Positions 16,428 to 25,482 are shown, counted from the stretch's first letter. The stretch is DNA of 64,000 nucleotides from Blautia_A ammoniilytica (GCF_025566965.1 NZ_JAOQJL010000019.1:11589-75588), one strand, 5' to 3'. The notes: generated by a model from the letters alone, not told the origin. Translations and numbers: made by a program.

Positions 16428-18050
16428 CTATTTATCAAAACTGTCAACAGTTCCTTCATGTCTTGCATACTTTGGAAGAAGCAGCGGAGAAACGTCCTCA
16501 GAATGAAGTCCTGCTTTTTCCAGTTCCTGGGCATAAGCCTGCACATGATCAAGATTCATCTTTCCAAGAGTGATCTCTTTTACCCTTGCAGCTGCAGCCT
16601 TTCCTGCGTCACGGCCAAATACGATCACATCCAGAAGAGAATTACCCATCAGACGGTTACGTCCGTGGATTCCTCCAACTGCCTCTCCTGCAACAAGCAG
16701 GTTTGGGATCACCTTTGTAAATCCGTCTCCGCCGATCTCCAGACCGCCGTTCTGATAATGAAGAGTAGGATATACAAGGATCGGAAGCTTTCTCATATCA
16801 ATTCCGTAGTTCATGTACATACGAAGCATTGCAGGGATTCTCTTTTCAATGGTACCTGCACCGCTCATTTCCTCGATCATCGGAGTATCCAGCCATACAC
16901 CGGTTCCGATTGGGGTTTTTACTCCCTTTCCTCTTTCTGTACACTCACGGATAATGGATGCAGCAGCTACGTCACGGGTTTCCAGCGGATGCATAAATGC
17001 TTCACCGTCTGCGTTTACAAGCATAGCACCAATAGAACGTACCTTCTCAGTAACAAGTGCACCAAAGATCTGTGACGGATAAGCAACACCTGTAGGATGA
17101 TACTGAATGGTATCCTGATACAAAAGCGGTGCTCCGGCACGGTATCCAAGTACAAGTCCGTCCGCAGTTGCTCCATAATGGTTGGATGTTGGGAAGCCCT
17201 GATAATGCATACGTCCTGCACCACCTGTAGCAATGATCACAGTCTTTGCACGGGCTACCATATAATCTCCTGTCTCCATATTCAGAAGAACTGCACCTGC
17301 AACCTGTCCCTTGTCATCTTTGATCAGCTCTACTGCTGAAGTAAATTCCACAACCGGGATCTGACGGTTGATCACTTCATCGCGAAGGGTACGCATGATC
17401 TCTGCTCCTGAATAATCCTTGCATGCATGCATTCTCTTTCTGGAGGTTCCGCCGCCGTGGGTGGTCATCATATTTCCTTCTGCATCTTTATCAAACATAA
17501 CACCAAGATCATTCAGCCACTGAATGGCATCCGGTGCTTCCATAACCAGTTTTTTCAAAAGTTCCGGTCTTGCAGCAAAATGTCCGCCGCCGAAAGCATC
17601 CAGATAATGCTGTACCGGTGAATCATTTGCTTTGTCAGCTGCCTGGATACCGCCCTCTGCCATCATGGTATTAGCATCACCGATACGCAGCTTTGTAACG
17701 ATCATAACCTTTGCTCCGGCTTCGTGAGCTTCAATTGCTGCTGAAGATCCTGCACCGCCGCCGCCGATCACAAGCACATCTACGTCATAATCTACTTTAT
17801 CAAGATCTACTTTATCTGTCAGCAGACGACTGTTGGAATGGAGAAGATGTGTCAGCTCTTTTGGAGCTTTCTGGCCTTTATTCGGTCCGATCTTAATCTC
17901 AGCAAACGCCTCTTCCCTGTAATCCGGATGAAAAGCCTTCAAAAGAGTGTCCTTCTCTTCAGCTGTCATTCTTCTAGGTTCCATGCCAATTCGTGAAGGT
18001 CTTGTTGCCTCCACTTTTTTCACGGATTCCATCATTTCTGGTGTAAACAT
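16428..18050 (-). CDS. frdA: Soluble fumarate reductase/succinate dehydrogenase-type flavoprotein
   Basis: A 540-residue flavoprotein of the FrdA/SdhA/TfrA family. About 85 N-terminal residues precede the FAD-binding motif DVLVIGGGGAGSSAAIEA. Catalytic-region hallmarks follow: TTHGGGTSRKRMH, ATGGAGRMHYQ, IQYHPTGVAYP and the FAD-binding GRNRLMGNSLLD. It should reduce fumarate to succinate. No membrane anchor subunit is encoded nearby; the electron source is predicted to be the Hdr/Flx proteins of the same operon, as in the methanogen thiol:fumarate reductase family. The stop codon is TAG, showing that TAG ends ordinary genes in this genome. The ATG has AAGGAGG ideally spaced. Catalysis in the reductive direction is inferred from physiology and context. 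Confidence 0.88.
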   Translation of the reverse strand: MFTPEMMESVKKVEATRPSRIGMEPRRMTAEEKDTLLKAFHPDYREEAFAEIKIGPNKGQKAPKELTHLLHSNSRLLTDKVDLDKVDYDVDVLVIGGGGAGSSAAIEAHEAGAKVMIVTKLRIGDANTMMAEGGIQAADKANDSPVQHYLDAFGGGHFAARPELLKKLVMEAPDAIQWLNDLGVMFDKDAEGNMMTTHGGGTSRKRMHACKDYSGAEIMRTLRDEVINRQIPVVEFTSAVELIKDDKGQVAGAVLLNMETGDYMVARAKTVIIATGGAGRMHYQGFPTSNHYGATADGLVLGYRAGAPLLYQDTIQYHPTGVAYPSQIFGALVTEKVRSIGAMLVNADGEAFMHPLETRDVAAASIIRECTERGKGVKTPIGTGVWLDTPMIEEMSGAGTIEKRIPAMLRMYMNYGIDMRKLPILVYPTLHYQNGGLEIGGDGFTKVIPNLLVAGEAVGGIHGRNRLMGNSLLDVIVFGRDAGKAAAARVKEITLGKMNLDHVQAYAQELEKAGLHSEDVSPLLLPKYARHEGTVDSFDK

Positions 18051-18062
18051 GGCTCTTCCTCC

Positions 18063-18737
18063 TTATTTCTCAATCTCTCTGTGGTTGTAAAGTTCTTCCA
18101 TTTCTGTAATAGGCTTCTGCATGATCTGTTCGATCAGTTCATCATATGCCCCTTCATGGATCTCTTCTACACGTTTCGCCAGATGCTCACTCTTTGGTGC
18201 AATATATTTTCCGGTAAGACGTCTTGCCAGAAGACCAACCATTGGATGGGAAATCTCTGCAGGACAACGCACAGTACAGCAGCCGCATGCGATACAGTCA
18301 AAGGACTCTTCTGCACATTTCTCAAATTCTCCGCGCTGTGCATAAGCGATATACTGCATAACATTCAGGTTCTGTGTGCAGGCTTTTGTGCAGGCATTAC
18401 ATCCGATACAGCTGTAGATTTCCGGATAAAGTTCCATCATAATACGCTGTTCCGGACGGATCTCATCAATCTCATAGGTTCTCTTGTCTGTTGGGAAGAA
18501 TGGGATGCTTGCCACATACATACCTTCCTGTACCTGTGTCTGACAGGCCAGGCAGGTCTTCAGTTCATTTTTTCCTTTGATCCTGTACATGGTTGCACAG
18601 GCGCCGCAGAAGCCATGACGGCAGCCGCAGCCTCTTTTTAAGGTATAACCTGCATATTCCATAGCGGTCATGATCGTAAGATCAGCAGGTACTGTGTATT
18701 TTTTTCCAAAGAAATATACATTTACCATATTTTCCAT
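18063..18737 (-). CDS. frdB: Iron-sulfur subunit of the soluble fumarate reductase
   Basis: A 224-residue FrdB/SdhB-like subunit. The N-terminal [2Fe-2S] domain shows CGCRHGFCGAC (about residues 36-46) with CLACQ (about 62-66). The second half has two cysteine clusters, CIGCNACTKAC and CIACGCCTVRC. The methanogen TfrB has an added C-terminal CCG domain; this protein lacks it and ends soon after the second ferredoxin part, so the CCG function would have to come from the separate HdrB at 24474-25268. It is 12 bp upstream of the flavoprotein gene on the same strand. Start ATG at 18737 has AAAGGAT nine bases upstream. Confidence 0.87.
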   Translation of the reverse strand: MENMVNVYFFGKKYTVPADLTIMTAMEYAGYTLKRGCGCRHGFCGACATMYRIKGKNELKTCLACQTQVQEGMYVASIPFFPTDKRTYEIDEIRPEQRIMMELYPEIYSCIGCNACTKACTQNLNVMQYIAYAQRGEFEKCAEESFDCIACGCCTVRCPAEISHPMVGLLARRLTGKYIAPKSEHLAKRVEEIHEGAYDELIEQIMQKPITEMEELYNHREIEK

Positions 18738-18779
18738 GTTGTTTGATCCTTTCTTATAGTAGGTAATCGCAGTGCTTCT

Positions 18780-19634
18780 TTAGTACTCATCAGGTAACTG
18801 ATCGATCTCATCCAGCCGGAACACCGGTCCGTCCTTGCACACATATTTGGAACCAATATTGCAGCGTCCGCACTTACCGATTCCGCATTTCATACGAAGT
18901 TCCAGTGTGGTATAAACCTGTGATCTTGAAAAGCCTAGTTCTTCCAATCCCTGAAGAACAAACTTGATCATGATCGGCGGTCCGCACACCAATGCAACTT
19001 TATTTGTATCAAATCCGATTTCTTTCAGATAGCTAGGAACAAAGCCTACATGTCCGTCCCAGCCCTCCTGCTCACGGTCAATGGTAAGATATACATTTAC
19101 ATCTTTTGCTTTCATCCATACATTCTGGATCTCTTTCAGCTTAACCAGGTCATCTGCGGATCGGGAACCGTACAGAATATCCACAGTTCCATAATCCTCA
19201 CGATTGTCCAGCACATAATTGATCACAGAACGAAGAGGCGCCAGACCAATACCTCCGGCGATAAACAGAAGATTCTTTCCTTTCAGCTTATCCTCTACCG
19301 GGAAATGATTTCCATAAGGCCCACGCACTGTGATCTCATCTCCAACCTGCAGACTGTGCAGATAAGATGTCAGTTCTCCGCATCTTTTAATACTGAATTC
19401 CTGATATTCTTTATTGGTAGGGGAAGATGTGATGGAAAACATTCCTTCGCTGACTCCAGGTGCACAAAGCATTGCACACTGTCCGGGCATATGTTCAAAA
19501 AGCTTTCCTCCATCCGGTGCATTCACACAAAAGGTTTTCACATCCGGAGTTTCCTCGTTAATACTGGTGATAACTCCTACCTTTGGAATCAGAGTATCCA
19601 GTTTGTAGTTTTTATGGCAGGTACATTCACTCAT
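18780..19634 (-). CDS. FAD/NAD(P)H-binding oxidoreductase subunit, FlxA/AsrB-like
   Basis: A 284-residue ferredoxin-reductase-type protein. An FAD-binding barrel (MFSITSSPT, GPYGNHFPVE) is followed by a nucleotide-binding domain (FIAGGIGLAPLRSVI and LVCGPPIMIKF) and a C-terminal [2Fe-2S] site C-x4-C-x2-C-x8-C (KCGIGKCGRC ... VCKDG). Relatives are AsrB of anaerobic sulfite reductase, PyrK of dihydroorotate dehydrogenase and FlxA of the FlxABCD-HdrABC complex, which takes electrons from NADH. It overlaps the upstream gene by four bases. Here it is the probable NADH entry point of the Hdr/fumarate reductase assembly. Confidence 0.88.
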   Translation of the reverse strand: MSECTCHKNYKLDTLIPKVGVITSINEETPDVKTFCVNAPDGGKLFEHMPGQCAMLCAPGVSEGMFSITSSPTNKEYQEFSIKRCGELTSYLHSLQVGDEITVRGPYGNHFPVEDKLKGKNLLFIAGGIGLAPLRSVINYVLDNREDYGTVDILYGSRSADDLVKLKEIQNVWMKAKDVNVYLTIDREQEGWDGHVGFVPSYLKEIGFDTNKVALVCGPPIMIKFVLQGLEELGFSRSQVYTTLELRMKCGIGKCGRCNIGSKYVCKDGPVFRLDEIDQLPDEY

Positions 19635-20674
19635 GCTTTTTCTCCTCCCTGCTTTTCAAAGGCTTTGATCACCTTTACAATATTTAATGCTTCCGGACAT
19701 TTCTCCACACAACGTCCACATCCTACACAGGAATACATGCCATCGTTGTTTGCCGGGAAATAAACCAGCTTATGCATAAATCTCTGGCGGAATCTCTGCA
19801 GCTGTGTTGTACGGTTATTACCACCTGCCATCAGCGTAAAATCAGAATACATGCAGGAATCCCAGCAGCGATAACGCTTTACGCCATGGCCTGTATCATA
19901 GTCTTTAATGTCATAGCACTGGCAGGTAGGACATACAAAGGTGCAGGTACCACATGCCAGACATGGTTTATACAGTTCATTCCATACAGGAGAATTGAAT
20001 TTTTCTTCTGTAGCATTTCCATCCCAACCCTCCAGGGAAAGGTGTGTATAGGGAAGTTTTTCAATAATGGTACGGATTGCTTCTTTTTCCTTAGAAACTG
20101 CCTCCTCATCTGCTGCATCAGCATCCTGAAGAAGCTCCTTCACGCTTTCTGTAAGAGCATTTCCTTTTTCTGTAACAGCTTTCCAGAAAAGCTCTTCACC
20201 AATCATCCAGACAGCTACATCTGCCACCGGATCTGCTGCATCTGTACCGAAAACCTTGCAGAAACAGGACTCTTCCGGCTCATGGCAGGCCATGGCAACA
20301 ATAGTCCCATGCTCACGCCTTGCTGCATAAAAAGTGTCTACCGGATCAGACAGAAATACTTTATCCAGAACCTCCACACCTTTTACATCACAGGCTTTCA
20401 TTCCAAATACTACAAACGGATGCTCTCTTAATGCTTCCGGCTCTACAGACAGCTTCTTGCCATCACGTACACATGTATATAAAGTTTCGCTTTGTGGGAA
20501 AAAAGCATCTTTTCCTGATTTTACAGTTTTCAGGGTTGTAAGATCCACATCTGCATCTTCAGTCCACAGTGCAAAATTTGTTTGCTCTGCTTTTTTTACA
20601 GGAAGGATCAGATCCTGTTTTTCAGAAATCATCTGGAATAATGCCTTCAGATTTTCTTTTTTTATCTTATACAT
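19631..20674 (-). CDS. 4Fe-4S dicluster protein, AsrA/hydrogenase-beta-like (Flx-type)
   Basis: A 347-residue iron-sulfur protein related to anaerobic sulfite reductase subunit A and sulfhydrogenase beta subunits. Its N-terminal half has no cluster motif but carries Cys residues in GMKACDVKG and EESCFCKVFG. The C-terminal half has CLACGTCTFVCPTC and CVGCGRCVEKCP, two [4Fe-4S] sites. It begins four bases after the preceding gene ends and overlaps the FAD/NAD subunit gene by four bases, so the proteins should be made in equal amounts. It probably carries electrons between the NADH-oxidising flavoprotein and MvhD/HdrA. Exact Flx letter equivalence is uncertain. Confidence 0.83.
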   Translation of the reverse strand: MYKIKKENLKALFQMISEKQDLILPVKKAEQTNFALWTEDADVDLTTLKTVKSGKDAFFPQSETLYTCVRDGKKLSVEPEALREHPFVVFGMKACDVKGVEVLDKVFLSDPVDTFYAARREHGTIVAMACHEPEESCFCKVFGTDAADPVADVAVWMIGEELFWKAVTEKGNALTESVKELLQDADAADEEAVSKEKEAIRTIIEKLPYTHLSLEGWDGNATEEKFNSPVWNELYKPCLACGTCTFVCPTCQCYDIKDYDTGHGVKRYRCWDSCMYSDFTLMAGGNNRTTQLQRFRQRFMHKLVYFPANNDGMYSCVGCGRCVEKCPEALNIVKVIKAFEKQGGEKA

Positions 20675-20677
20675 ACA

Positions 20678-21652
20678 TTATCCCCTTTCTGCCACAATGC
20701 CAGGCTCCACATCCTCAAATGTAAAGCTGGTAAGCGGACCTTTTGATTCAGCATCTGCACCTGCCTGATATTCTCCATAGAACTGATCGATGTCTTTGAT
20801 GAATTTACGGTTGAAAAGATGAAGAGGAATTCCCTGTGGGCAGACACGGCTGCACTCTCCACAGTCTGTGCATCTTCCTGCTACATGGAATGCACGGATG
20901 ATGTGGAACATCTTTTCTTCAAAATCATCCACATTTGCTTTCTGGGCACTGTCAAATTTGGTACTGTCAAATACGCATCTGCGGCAGCTGCATGCAGGAC
21001 AAGCATTGCGGCAGGCATTGCAGCGGATACATTTACTCAGTTCTTTCTGGAAGAATTCAAATCTTTCCTTTGGAGACATTGCTTCGATCCGTTCCACTTC
21101 TGCAAAGCGGTCAGCATCTTTTGTATCCTTGGACTCACCGATGATCTCATCATAGATCATATGCTCTTTGCCCTTACATACATGGCATCTTTCCAGCATT
21201 GCATCTTTATAGGAAACAGTTTTGCTGCCATAAATTGTTTCAATTTCAAGGTTCTCGCAATCATCAGTAAGCTTTGCTCCGGTGATTTTCTGGATTCCCT
21301 TGATTCCCATTTTGCGAAGCTTTTCCACATCCAGCTTACCTTTACAGCCTACACCGATAATATAGGCTTTTTCACGGTCTACCCTGTGCTCTTTAATCAG
21401 CTGATTAAAGCTGTATGTGTCACACGGCTTCAGACAGACAAGGGTTTTTCCTTCCAGCTTGGAAGCTTCGATCATCATCTTGCTTAAATTTGCTCCGCAA
21501 AAGCCATCGTAAACGAATTCATCCAGGCTTTCCGGTGTTTCAAAATATGCTGCTTCAGGATTGTAAGGCAGGTCTCCGGCTCTCCAGCCAAGAACACGGG
21601 CTACCGTATTATCTGCCAGCAGCTCTTTTGCACGGCTAATCAGTTCCTGCAT
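20678..21652 (-). CDS. 4Fe-4S dicluster protein of the Hdr/Flx operon
   Basis: A 324-residue protein. The N-terminal region resembles F420 hydrogenase/dehydrogenase beta-type proteins (FCGANLSKMM, KPCDTYSF, GVGCKGKLD). A central segment has MLERCHVCKGKEH. The C-terminal half has CIRCNACRNACPACSCRRC and CTDCGECSRVCPQG, consistent with two [4Fe-4S] clusters and extra cysteines. It overlaps the mvhD stop by 13 bases and has GGAGG in front of its ATG. It corresponds in position to the second iron-sulfur subunit of FlxABCD-type operons. No F420 binding is expected in this organism, so the name should not be read as a coenzyme specificity. Confidence 0.83.
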   Translation of the reverse strand: MQELISRAKELLADNTVARVLGWRAGDLPYNPEAAYFETPESLDEFVYDGFCGANLSKMMIEASKLEGKTLVCLKPCDTYSFNQLIKEHRVDREKAYIIGVGCKGKLDVEKLRKMGIKGIQKITGAKLTDDCENLEIETIYGSKTVSYKDAMLERCHVCKGKEHMIYDEIIGESKDTKDADRFAEVERIEAMSPKERFEFFQKELSKCIRCNACRNACPACSCRRCVFDSTKFDSAQKANVDDFEEKMFHIIRAFHVAGRCTDCGECSRVCPQGIPLHLFNRKFIKDIDQFYGEYQAGADAESKGPLTSFTFEDVEPGIVAERG

Positions 21653-22083
21653 CTTATATCCTCCAATCTTACATTCTTGCCAAGAGAATGGATCTTCTCC
21701 ACAAACTCATTCATGGTCTGGGAGAACTTAACACCTTCTGCTGCAGATACCCATTCCACACGGGTACGTCCATTTTCCACACCAATAAAATCAAGCATGG
21801 AGAACAAAAGTGTCATTCTTCTTCTTGCATAATAGTTTCCGGTTGTATAATGGCAGTCTCCCGGATGACATCCACAAAGGATCACTCCGTCTGCCCCTTT
21901 TTCAAAAGCACGGAGGATAAACATAGGATTCACACGGCAGGAACATGGAACACGGATGATCTTTACATCTGCCGGATAAACCAGACGGCTGCTTCCTGCC
22001 AGGTCTGCACCTGCATAACTGCACCAGTTGCAGCAGAACGCTACGATTTTAGGCCTGAATTCTTCTTTTGCTTCTATCGACAT
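21640..22083 (-). CDS. mvhD: MvhD/FlxD-type [2Fe-2S] electron-transfer subunit
   Basis: A 147-residue small iron-sulfur protein that in known complexes connects an electron-donating module to HdrA. Motifs include FCCNWCSYAGAD, RVPCSCRVN and LCGCHPGDCHY, the typical cysteine set. The ATG at 22083 lies inside the last codons of hdrA (10-base overlap) and has GGAGG ten bases upstream; longer readings starting at 22182 run through hdrA and were rejected. Its presence together with HdrABC is diagnostic for Hdr complexes fed by hydrogenase, formate dehydrogenase or Flx modules; here the feeder genes directly downstream are Flx-like. Confidence 0.92.
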   Translation of the reverse strand: MSIEAKEEFRPKIVAFCCNWCSYAGADLAGSSRLVYPADVKIIRVPCSCRVNPMFILRAFEKGADGVILCGCHPGDCHYTTGNYYARRRMTLLFSMLDFIGVENGRTRVEWVSAAEGVKFSQTMNEFVEKIHSLGKNVRLEDIRCRN

Positions 22084-24062
22084 ATTGCATCTACCTCCGC
22101 TATGATCTGTCTGTTGGAGAATCCCTGAAGATCCATCGCTCCGGATGGACAGGTAACTGTACATGCACCACAGCCCTGACAAAGTGCATTGTTCACAACT
22201 GCCACACGCCTCGTCTCACGTACTCCATGGTCATTCACCTGTACATCCTCATAGGAAATAGCTCCATATGGGCATACATTCATACACTGGGAACATCCGT
22301 TACATGCAAGAGGATCTGCCTTTGCTGTACATGGGTTTGTAGTCAGCTTGTCTTTTGCCAGTAATCCGATTGCTTTTACTGCTGCTGCTCCAGCCTGTGC
22401 AACGGTTTCCGGAATATCTTTTGGTCCCTGGCACACTCCGGACAGGAAGATACCTGCGGTTGGTGATTCTACAGGACGAAGCTTTGCATGGGCTTCAGTA
22501 AGGAAATTGTTGGTATCAATACTTGCAGTAAGCATGGTTGCGATTTTACGTACATCTTTATTTGGCTCAATGGCAGCTGCAAGCACAACCATATCTGCCT
22601 CCATCAGGATCTGTTTATTGTCCAGAAGGTCTGATGCCTGTACCATTAAAGTTCCGTCCGGCTGAGGAATGACCTTGCCAACCTGGCCTTTAATATAATT
22701 TACTCCATACTCTTCTACAGCTCTTCTGTAGAACTCATCAAAGTTCTTTCCAGGAGTACGTACATCAATATAAAATACGGTCACATTCGTATCCGGGTAT
22801 TTATCTCTGATCAGCATTGCATGCTTTGCTGTATACATACAGCAGATCTTGGAGCAGTAGCTTTTTCCTCTGTTATCAGAGCAGCGGCTTCCCACACACT
22901 GTACAAACACAATATTCTTCGGTGCTTTTCCATCGGAAAGGCGCTCCAGATGACCCTTTGTAGGTCCTGCTGCATTCATCAAACGCTCCAGCTCCAGGGA
23001 AGTGATCACATCCTTGCTCTGGCTGTAAGCATATTCATCATATTGATCAAGCTTGATCACATCAAAGCCGGTTGCCACAACAATGGCTCCGTATTTCTTT
23101 GTTACGATCTCGTCCTGCTGTTCATAATCAATGGCTCCTGCTGCACAGTTCTTGGCGCAGGCACCGCATTTGCCGGTTTTGAACTTAATACAGTTCTCAC
23201 GATCGATCACAGGTACATTTGGAATGGCCTGTGCAAAAGGAATATAAATGGCACTACGGTTGTTCAGTCCACGGTTAAATTCGTTAGGAATCTTCTTGGA
23301 TGGACATTTCTGGGAACATACACCACAGCCTGTACATTTGCTCATGTCTACGCTTCTGGCTTTTTTACGGATATCTACTGTAAAATCTCCTACAAAGCCG
23401 CTTACCTTCTCAACTTCGCTGTATGTATAGATATTGATCTTCTCATGAGCTGCAGCTTCTACCATCTTAGGGGTAAGGATACATGCGGAGCAGTCCAGGG
23501 TTGGGAATGTCTTGTCCAGCTGGGACATTCTTCCACCAATACTTGGAAGCTTTTCCACAATATCCACTTCATATCCTGCATCTGCAATATCAAGTGCAGA
23601 CTGGATACCGGCAATACCACCGCCGATCACCAGGGCTCTTTTTGTAACCTGACTCTCTCCTGGCTGAAGAGGCGCATCCAGATTAACCTTTGCAATGGCT
23701 GCTCTTGCAAGAATCACAGCTTTCTTGGTTGCTTCCTCCATATCTTTGTGGATCCAGGAGCAGTGCTCACGGATATTTGCGATCTCTACCATGTATGGAT
23801 TCAGACCTGCCTTTTCCGCTGCTTTGCGGAAAGTAGCCTCATGCATACGTGGGGAACAGGAACATACTACAACTCCTGTCAGATGTTTCTCTTTAATTGC
23901 ATTAATGATCTTGGACTGTCCTGCTTCAGAGCACATATACTGATAATCCTCTGCATGGACTACTCCTGGCTCCATTTTTGCCATTTCAACTACTTTTTTT
24001 ACATCTACTGTGGCTGCGATATTGGTACCACAGTGACATACAAATACACCTATTCTCTGCAC
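22074..24062 (-). CDS. hdrA: Heterodisulfide reductase subunit A-like flavoprotein, bifurcating type
   Basis: A 662-residue iron-sulfur flavoprotein. It has an N-terminal HCGTN segment, an FAD-binding GGGIAGIQSALDIADAGY motif, a ferredoxin-like insert (CTGCGVCSQKCP and CGACAKNC), a mid-protein C-x12-C-x3-CC arrangement in the region FVQCVGSRCS...YCSKICC, and two C-terminal ferredoxin sites (CNGCSQCMNVCP, CQGCGACTVTCP). The mid-protein cysteine set matches the extra cluster next to the bifurcating FAD in methanogen HdrA. I start it at GTG 24062, ten bases after AGGAGG; earlier in-frame starts lie inside hdrC. HdrA is the expected site of electron bifurcation. All positions that can be selenocysteine in methanogen relatives are Cys codons here. 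Confidence 0.92.
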   Translation of the reverse strand: MQRIGVFVCHCGTNIAATVDVKKVVEMAKMEPGVVHAEDYQYMCSEAGQSKIINAIKEKHLTGVVVCSCSPRMHEATFRKAAEKAGLNPYMVEIANIREHCSWIHKDMEEATKKAVILARAAIAKVNLDAPLQPGESQVTKRALVIGGGIAGIQSALDIADAGYEVDIVEKLPSIGGRMSQLDKTFPTLDCSACILTPKMVEAAAHEKINIYTYSEVEKVSGFVGDFTVDIRKKARSVDMSKCTGCGVCSQKCPSKKIPNEFNRGLNNRSAIYIPFAQAIPNVPVIDRENCIKFKTGKCGACAKNCAAGAIDYEQQDEIVTKKYGAIVVATGFDVIKLDQYDEYAYSQSKDVITSLELERLMNAAGPTKGHLERLSDGKAPKNIVFVQCVGSRCSDNRGKSYCSKICCMYTAKHAMLIRDKYPDTNVTVFYIDVRTPGKNFDEFYRRAVEEYGVNYIKGQVGKVIPQPDGTLMVQASDLLDNKQILMEADMVVLAAAIEPNKDVRKIATMLTASIDTNNFLTEAHAKLRPVESPTAGIFLSGVCQGPKDIPETVAQAGAAAVKAIGLLAKDKLTTNPCTAKADPLACNGCSQCMNVCPYGAISYEDVQVNDHGVRETRRVAVVNNALCQGCGACTVTCPSGAMDLQGFSNRQIIAEVDAICR

Positions 24063-24069
24063 CAGTCTC

Positions 24070-24474
24070 TCACCTCCTGTATCTTCTGAATGCACTGACT
24101 AACAGCTGCTGAGGCGTTTCATCATCAAGAAGCTCCGGGATCTCATCTGCTTTCAGATAATTCTGTCCCTTCTCCCTGATCACGATCTGTCTTGCAGCAT
24201 CGATCAGTTTTCCTGGTTTTACATCTCTTGGGCAACGCTCCACACATGCAAAGCAGGAAAGACATTTCCACAGGGATTTTGACTGGGCAAGTGCCTCGAT
24301 ATCCCCATTCTGTACATAAGATACAAACTGATGTGGTTTGATATCCATCTCATTAAATGCCGGACAGGTTGCAGAGCATTTACCGCATTTCATACATTTC
24401 AGAGGATTTACTCCTGAGATCTCTTTGATCCGTTCTGCAGCATTTGCAGTATTTCCATATGTATAAGCACTCAT
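24070..24474 (-). CDS. hdrC: Heterodisulfide reductase subunit C-like ferredoxin protein
   Basis: A 134-residue protein with two [4Fe-4S] motifs, CMKCGKCSATCP (about residues 27-38) and CLSCFACVERCP (about 71-82), spaced as in HdrC. It carries electrons between HdrA and HdrB. Its ATG overlaps the last base of the hdrB stop codon at 24474. The order B-C-A differs from the A-B-C order of many Hdr operons. Confidence 0.92.
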   Translation of the reverse strand: MSAYTYGNTANAAERIKEISGVNPLKCMKCGKCSATCPAFNEMDIKPHQFVSYVQNGDIEALAQSKSLWKCLSCFACVERCPRDVKPGKLIDAARQIVIREKGQNYLKADEIPELLDDETPQQLLVSAFRRYRR

Positions 24475-25268
24475 TACTCTGCCACCTCCTCTTTCACGCC
24501 CAGTGCTTCCGCAAGAAGCTCTGTGAAATAGTATACAGGAAGTTTTCCGTTTCCGTTCTTTTTCAGGTTATACATGCAAAGCGGACAGGCTGTGATCAGC
24601 ATCTCTGCCCCAAAACCTTCTGCACTGTCCATGATCTTTTTGCACATATTCTGTGCCATGTCCTTTTCTTTCAGGGAAATATATCCACCGCAGCATTCAT
24701 TACGGAAAGGATAGATCACCGGCTCACCACCGATAGCACGGATAAAATCTTCTATAATGGAAGGATTTTCCGGATTATCAAATCCCAGTATTTTCCCGGG
24801 TCTTAACAAAAGGCACCCATAATAAGCACCTATTTTTCTGCCCTTTAACGGATTTACAACCTTTTCTTTGATCTTATCAAAGCCTACCCTGTCTCTTAAT
24901 ACTTCCAGGTAATGGAGAACGGTTGTTTCTCCTGCATAGGGTGTTTCAAATTTCAGGTAATTGTTGGCTCTGGTGCGGATATCCTCCACATTTTGCATGT
25001 CGTCATTGACTCTTTTGATCACATGATGACAGGCGGAACAGACTGTTACCAGATCCTGGCCTTTTTCCCTGGCCTGCTCCAATGCACGGACAGAAGAAAG
25101 CTTTGTGGCAATTTCATCGCTTCCCAGCGGATAAACACCGCCGCAGCACTGCCAGTCTTCGATTTCTTCCAGTTCAAATCCAAGCGCCTTGGCAGAAGCC
25201 CTGGCATAGGTATCCAGGTCTTTTGCTTTGTTTTTCAGGGTACATCCCGGATAATAACTGTACTTCAT
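24474..25268 (-). CDS. hdrB: Heterodisulfide reductase subunit B-like CCG protein
   Basis: A 264-residue protein with two complete CCG-type modules. Module one has YPGC near residue 9, CCGG near 41-44 and CSAC near 78-81. Module two has YYGC near 153, CCGG near 194-197 and CPLC near 232-235. In methanogen HdrB each module binds a non-cubane [4Fe-4S] cluster at which heterodisulfide is reduced. No coenzyme M/B is expected here, so HdrB more likely hands electrons to the fumarate reductase subunits of the operon or acts on a thiol/disulfide protein. It is the first gene of the operon; about 210 bp of AT-rich sequence lies upstream, with a possible TTGATT-16-TATACC promoter near 25369-25396 that I rate weak. 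Confidence 0.92.
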   Translation of the reverse strand: MKYSYYPGCTLKNKAKDLDTYARASAKALGFELEEIEDWQCCGGVYPLGSDEIATKLSSVRALEQAREKGQDLVTVCSACHHVIKRVNDDMQNVEDIRTRANNYLKFETPYAGETTVLHYLEVLRDRVGFDKIKEKVVNPLKGRKIGAYYGCLLLRPGKILGFDNPENPSIIEDFIRAIGGEPVIYPFRNECCGGYISLKEKDMAQNMCKKIMDSAEGFGAEMLITACPLCMYNLKKNGNGKLPVYYFTELLAEALGVKEEVAE

Positions 25269-25447
25269 AATCCTGCTATCCTTTCTTTGTTTCTTAGCAT
25301 TTTCTATCGTTTTTTCAGCAAATCTATTTATATATACAGCAACCTTTTTATCTTGTTTTCCGGCTGCTGGTATATTCAGAAATTAATAGGAATCAACACG
25401 TTATTTTGTATTTTAAAATCAAATCAAGACTATTTTGGACATAATAG

Positions 25448-25467
25448 GGGAGCCGCAAGCGGCTCCC
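25448..25467 (-). terminator. Hairpin downstream of L-lactate dehydrogenase
   Basis: GGGAGCCGC and GCGGCTCCC form a perfect 9-bp stem with a 2-nt loop. The T-run on the minus strand is poor, so it may be a terminator of modest strength or an mRNA 3'-end stabiliser between ldh and the hdr operon. Confidence 0.65.
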
Positions 25468-25482
25468 AATATATACGTAATT

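Noticed and set aside
20678..21652. True F420-dependent hydrogenase subunit
   Set aside because: No F420 biosynthesis is expected in this lineage and the operon context is Flx/Hdr, so only a distant family relation is claimed.
21640..24062. Selenocysteine codons in mvhD or hdrA, as in some methanogens
   Set aside because: The cysteine positions that can be Sec are Cys codons and both frames are open without an internal TGA.
22821..24089. 422-codon plus-strand frame opposite hdrA
   Set aside because: It is Cys/His/Ile-rich noise caused by the codon bias of the iron-sulfur gene on the other strand.
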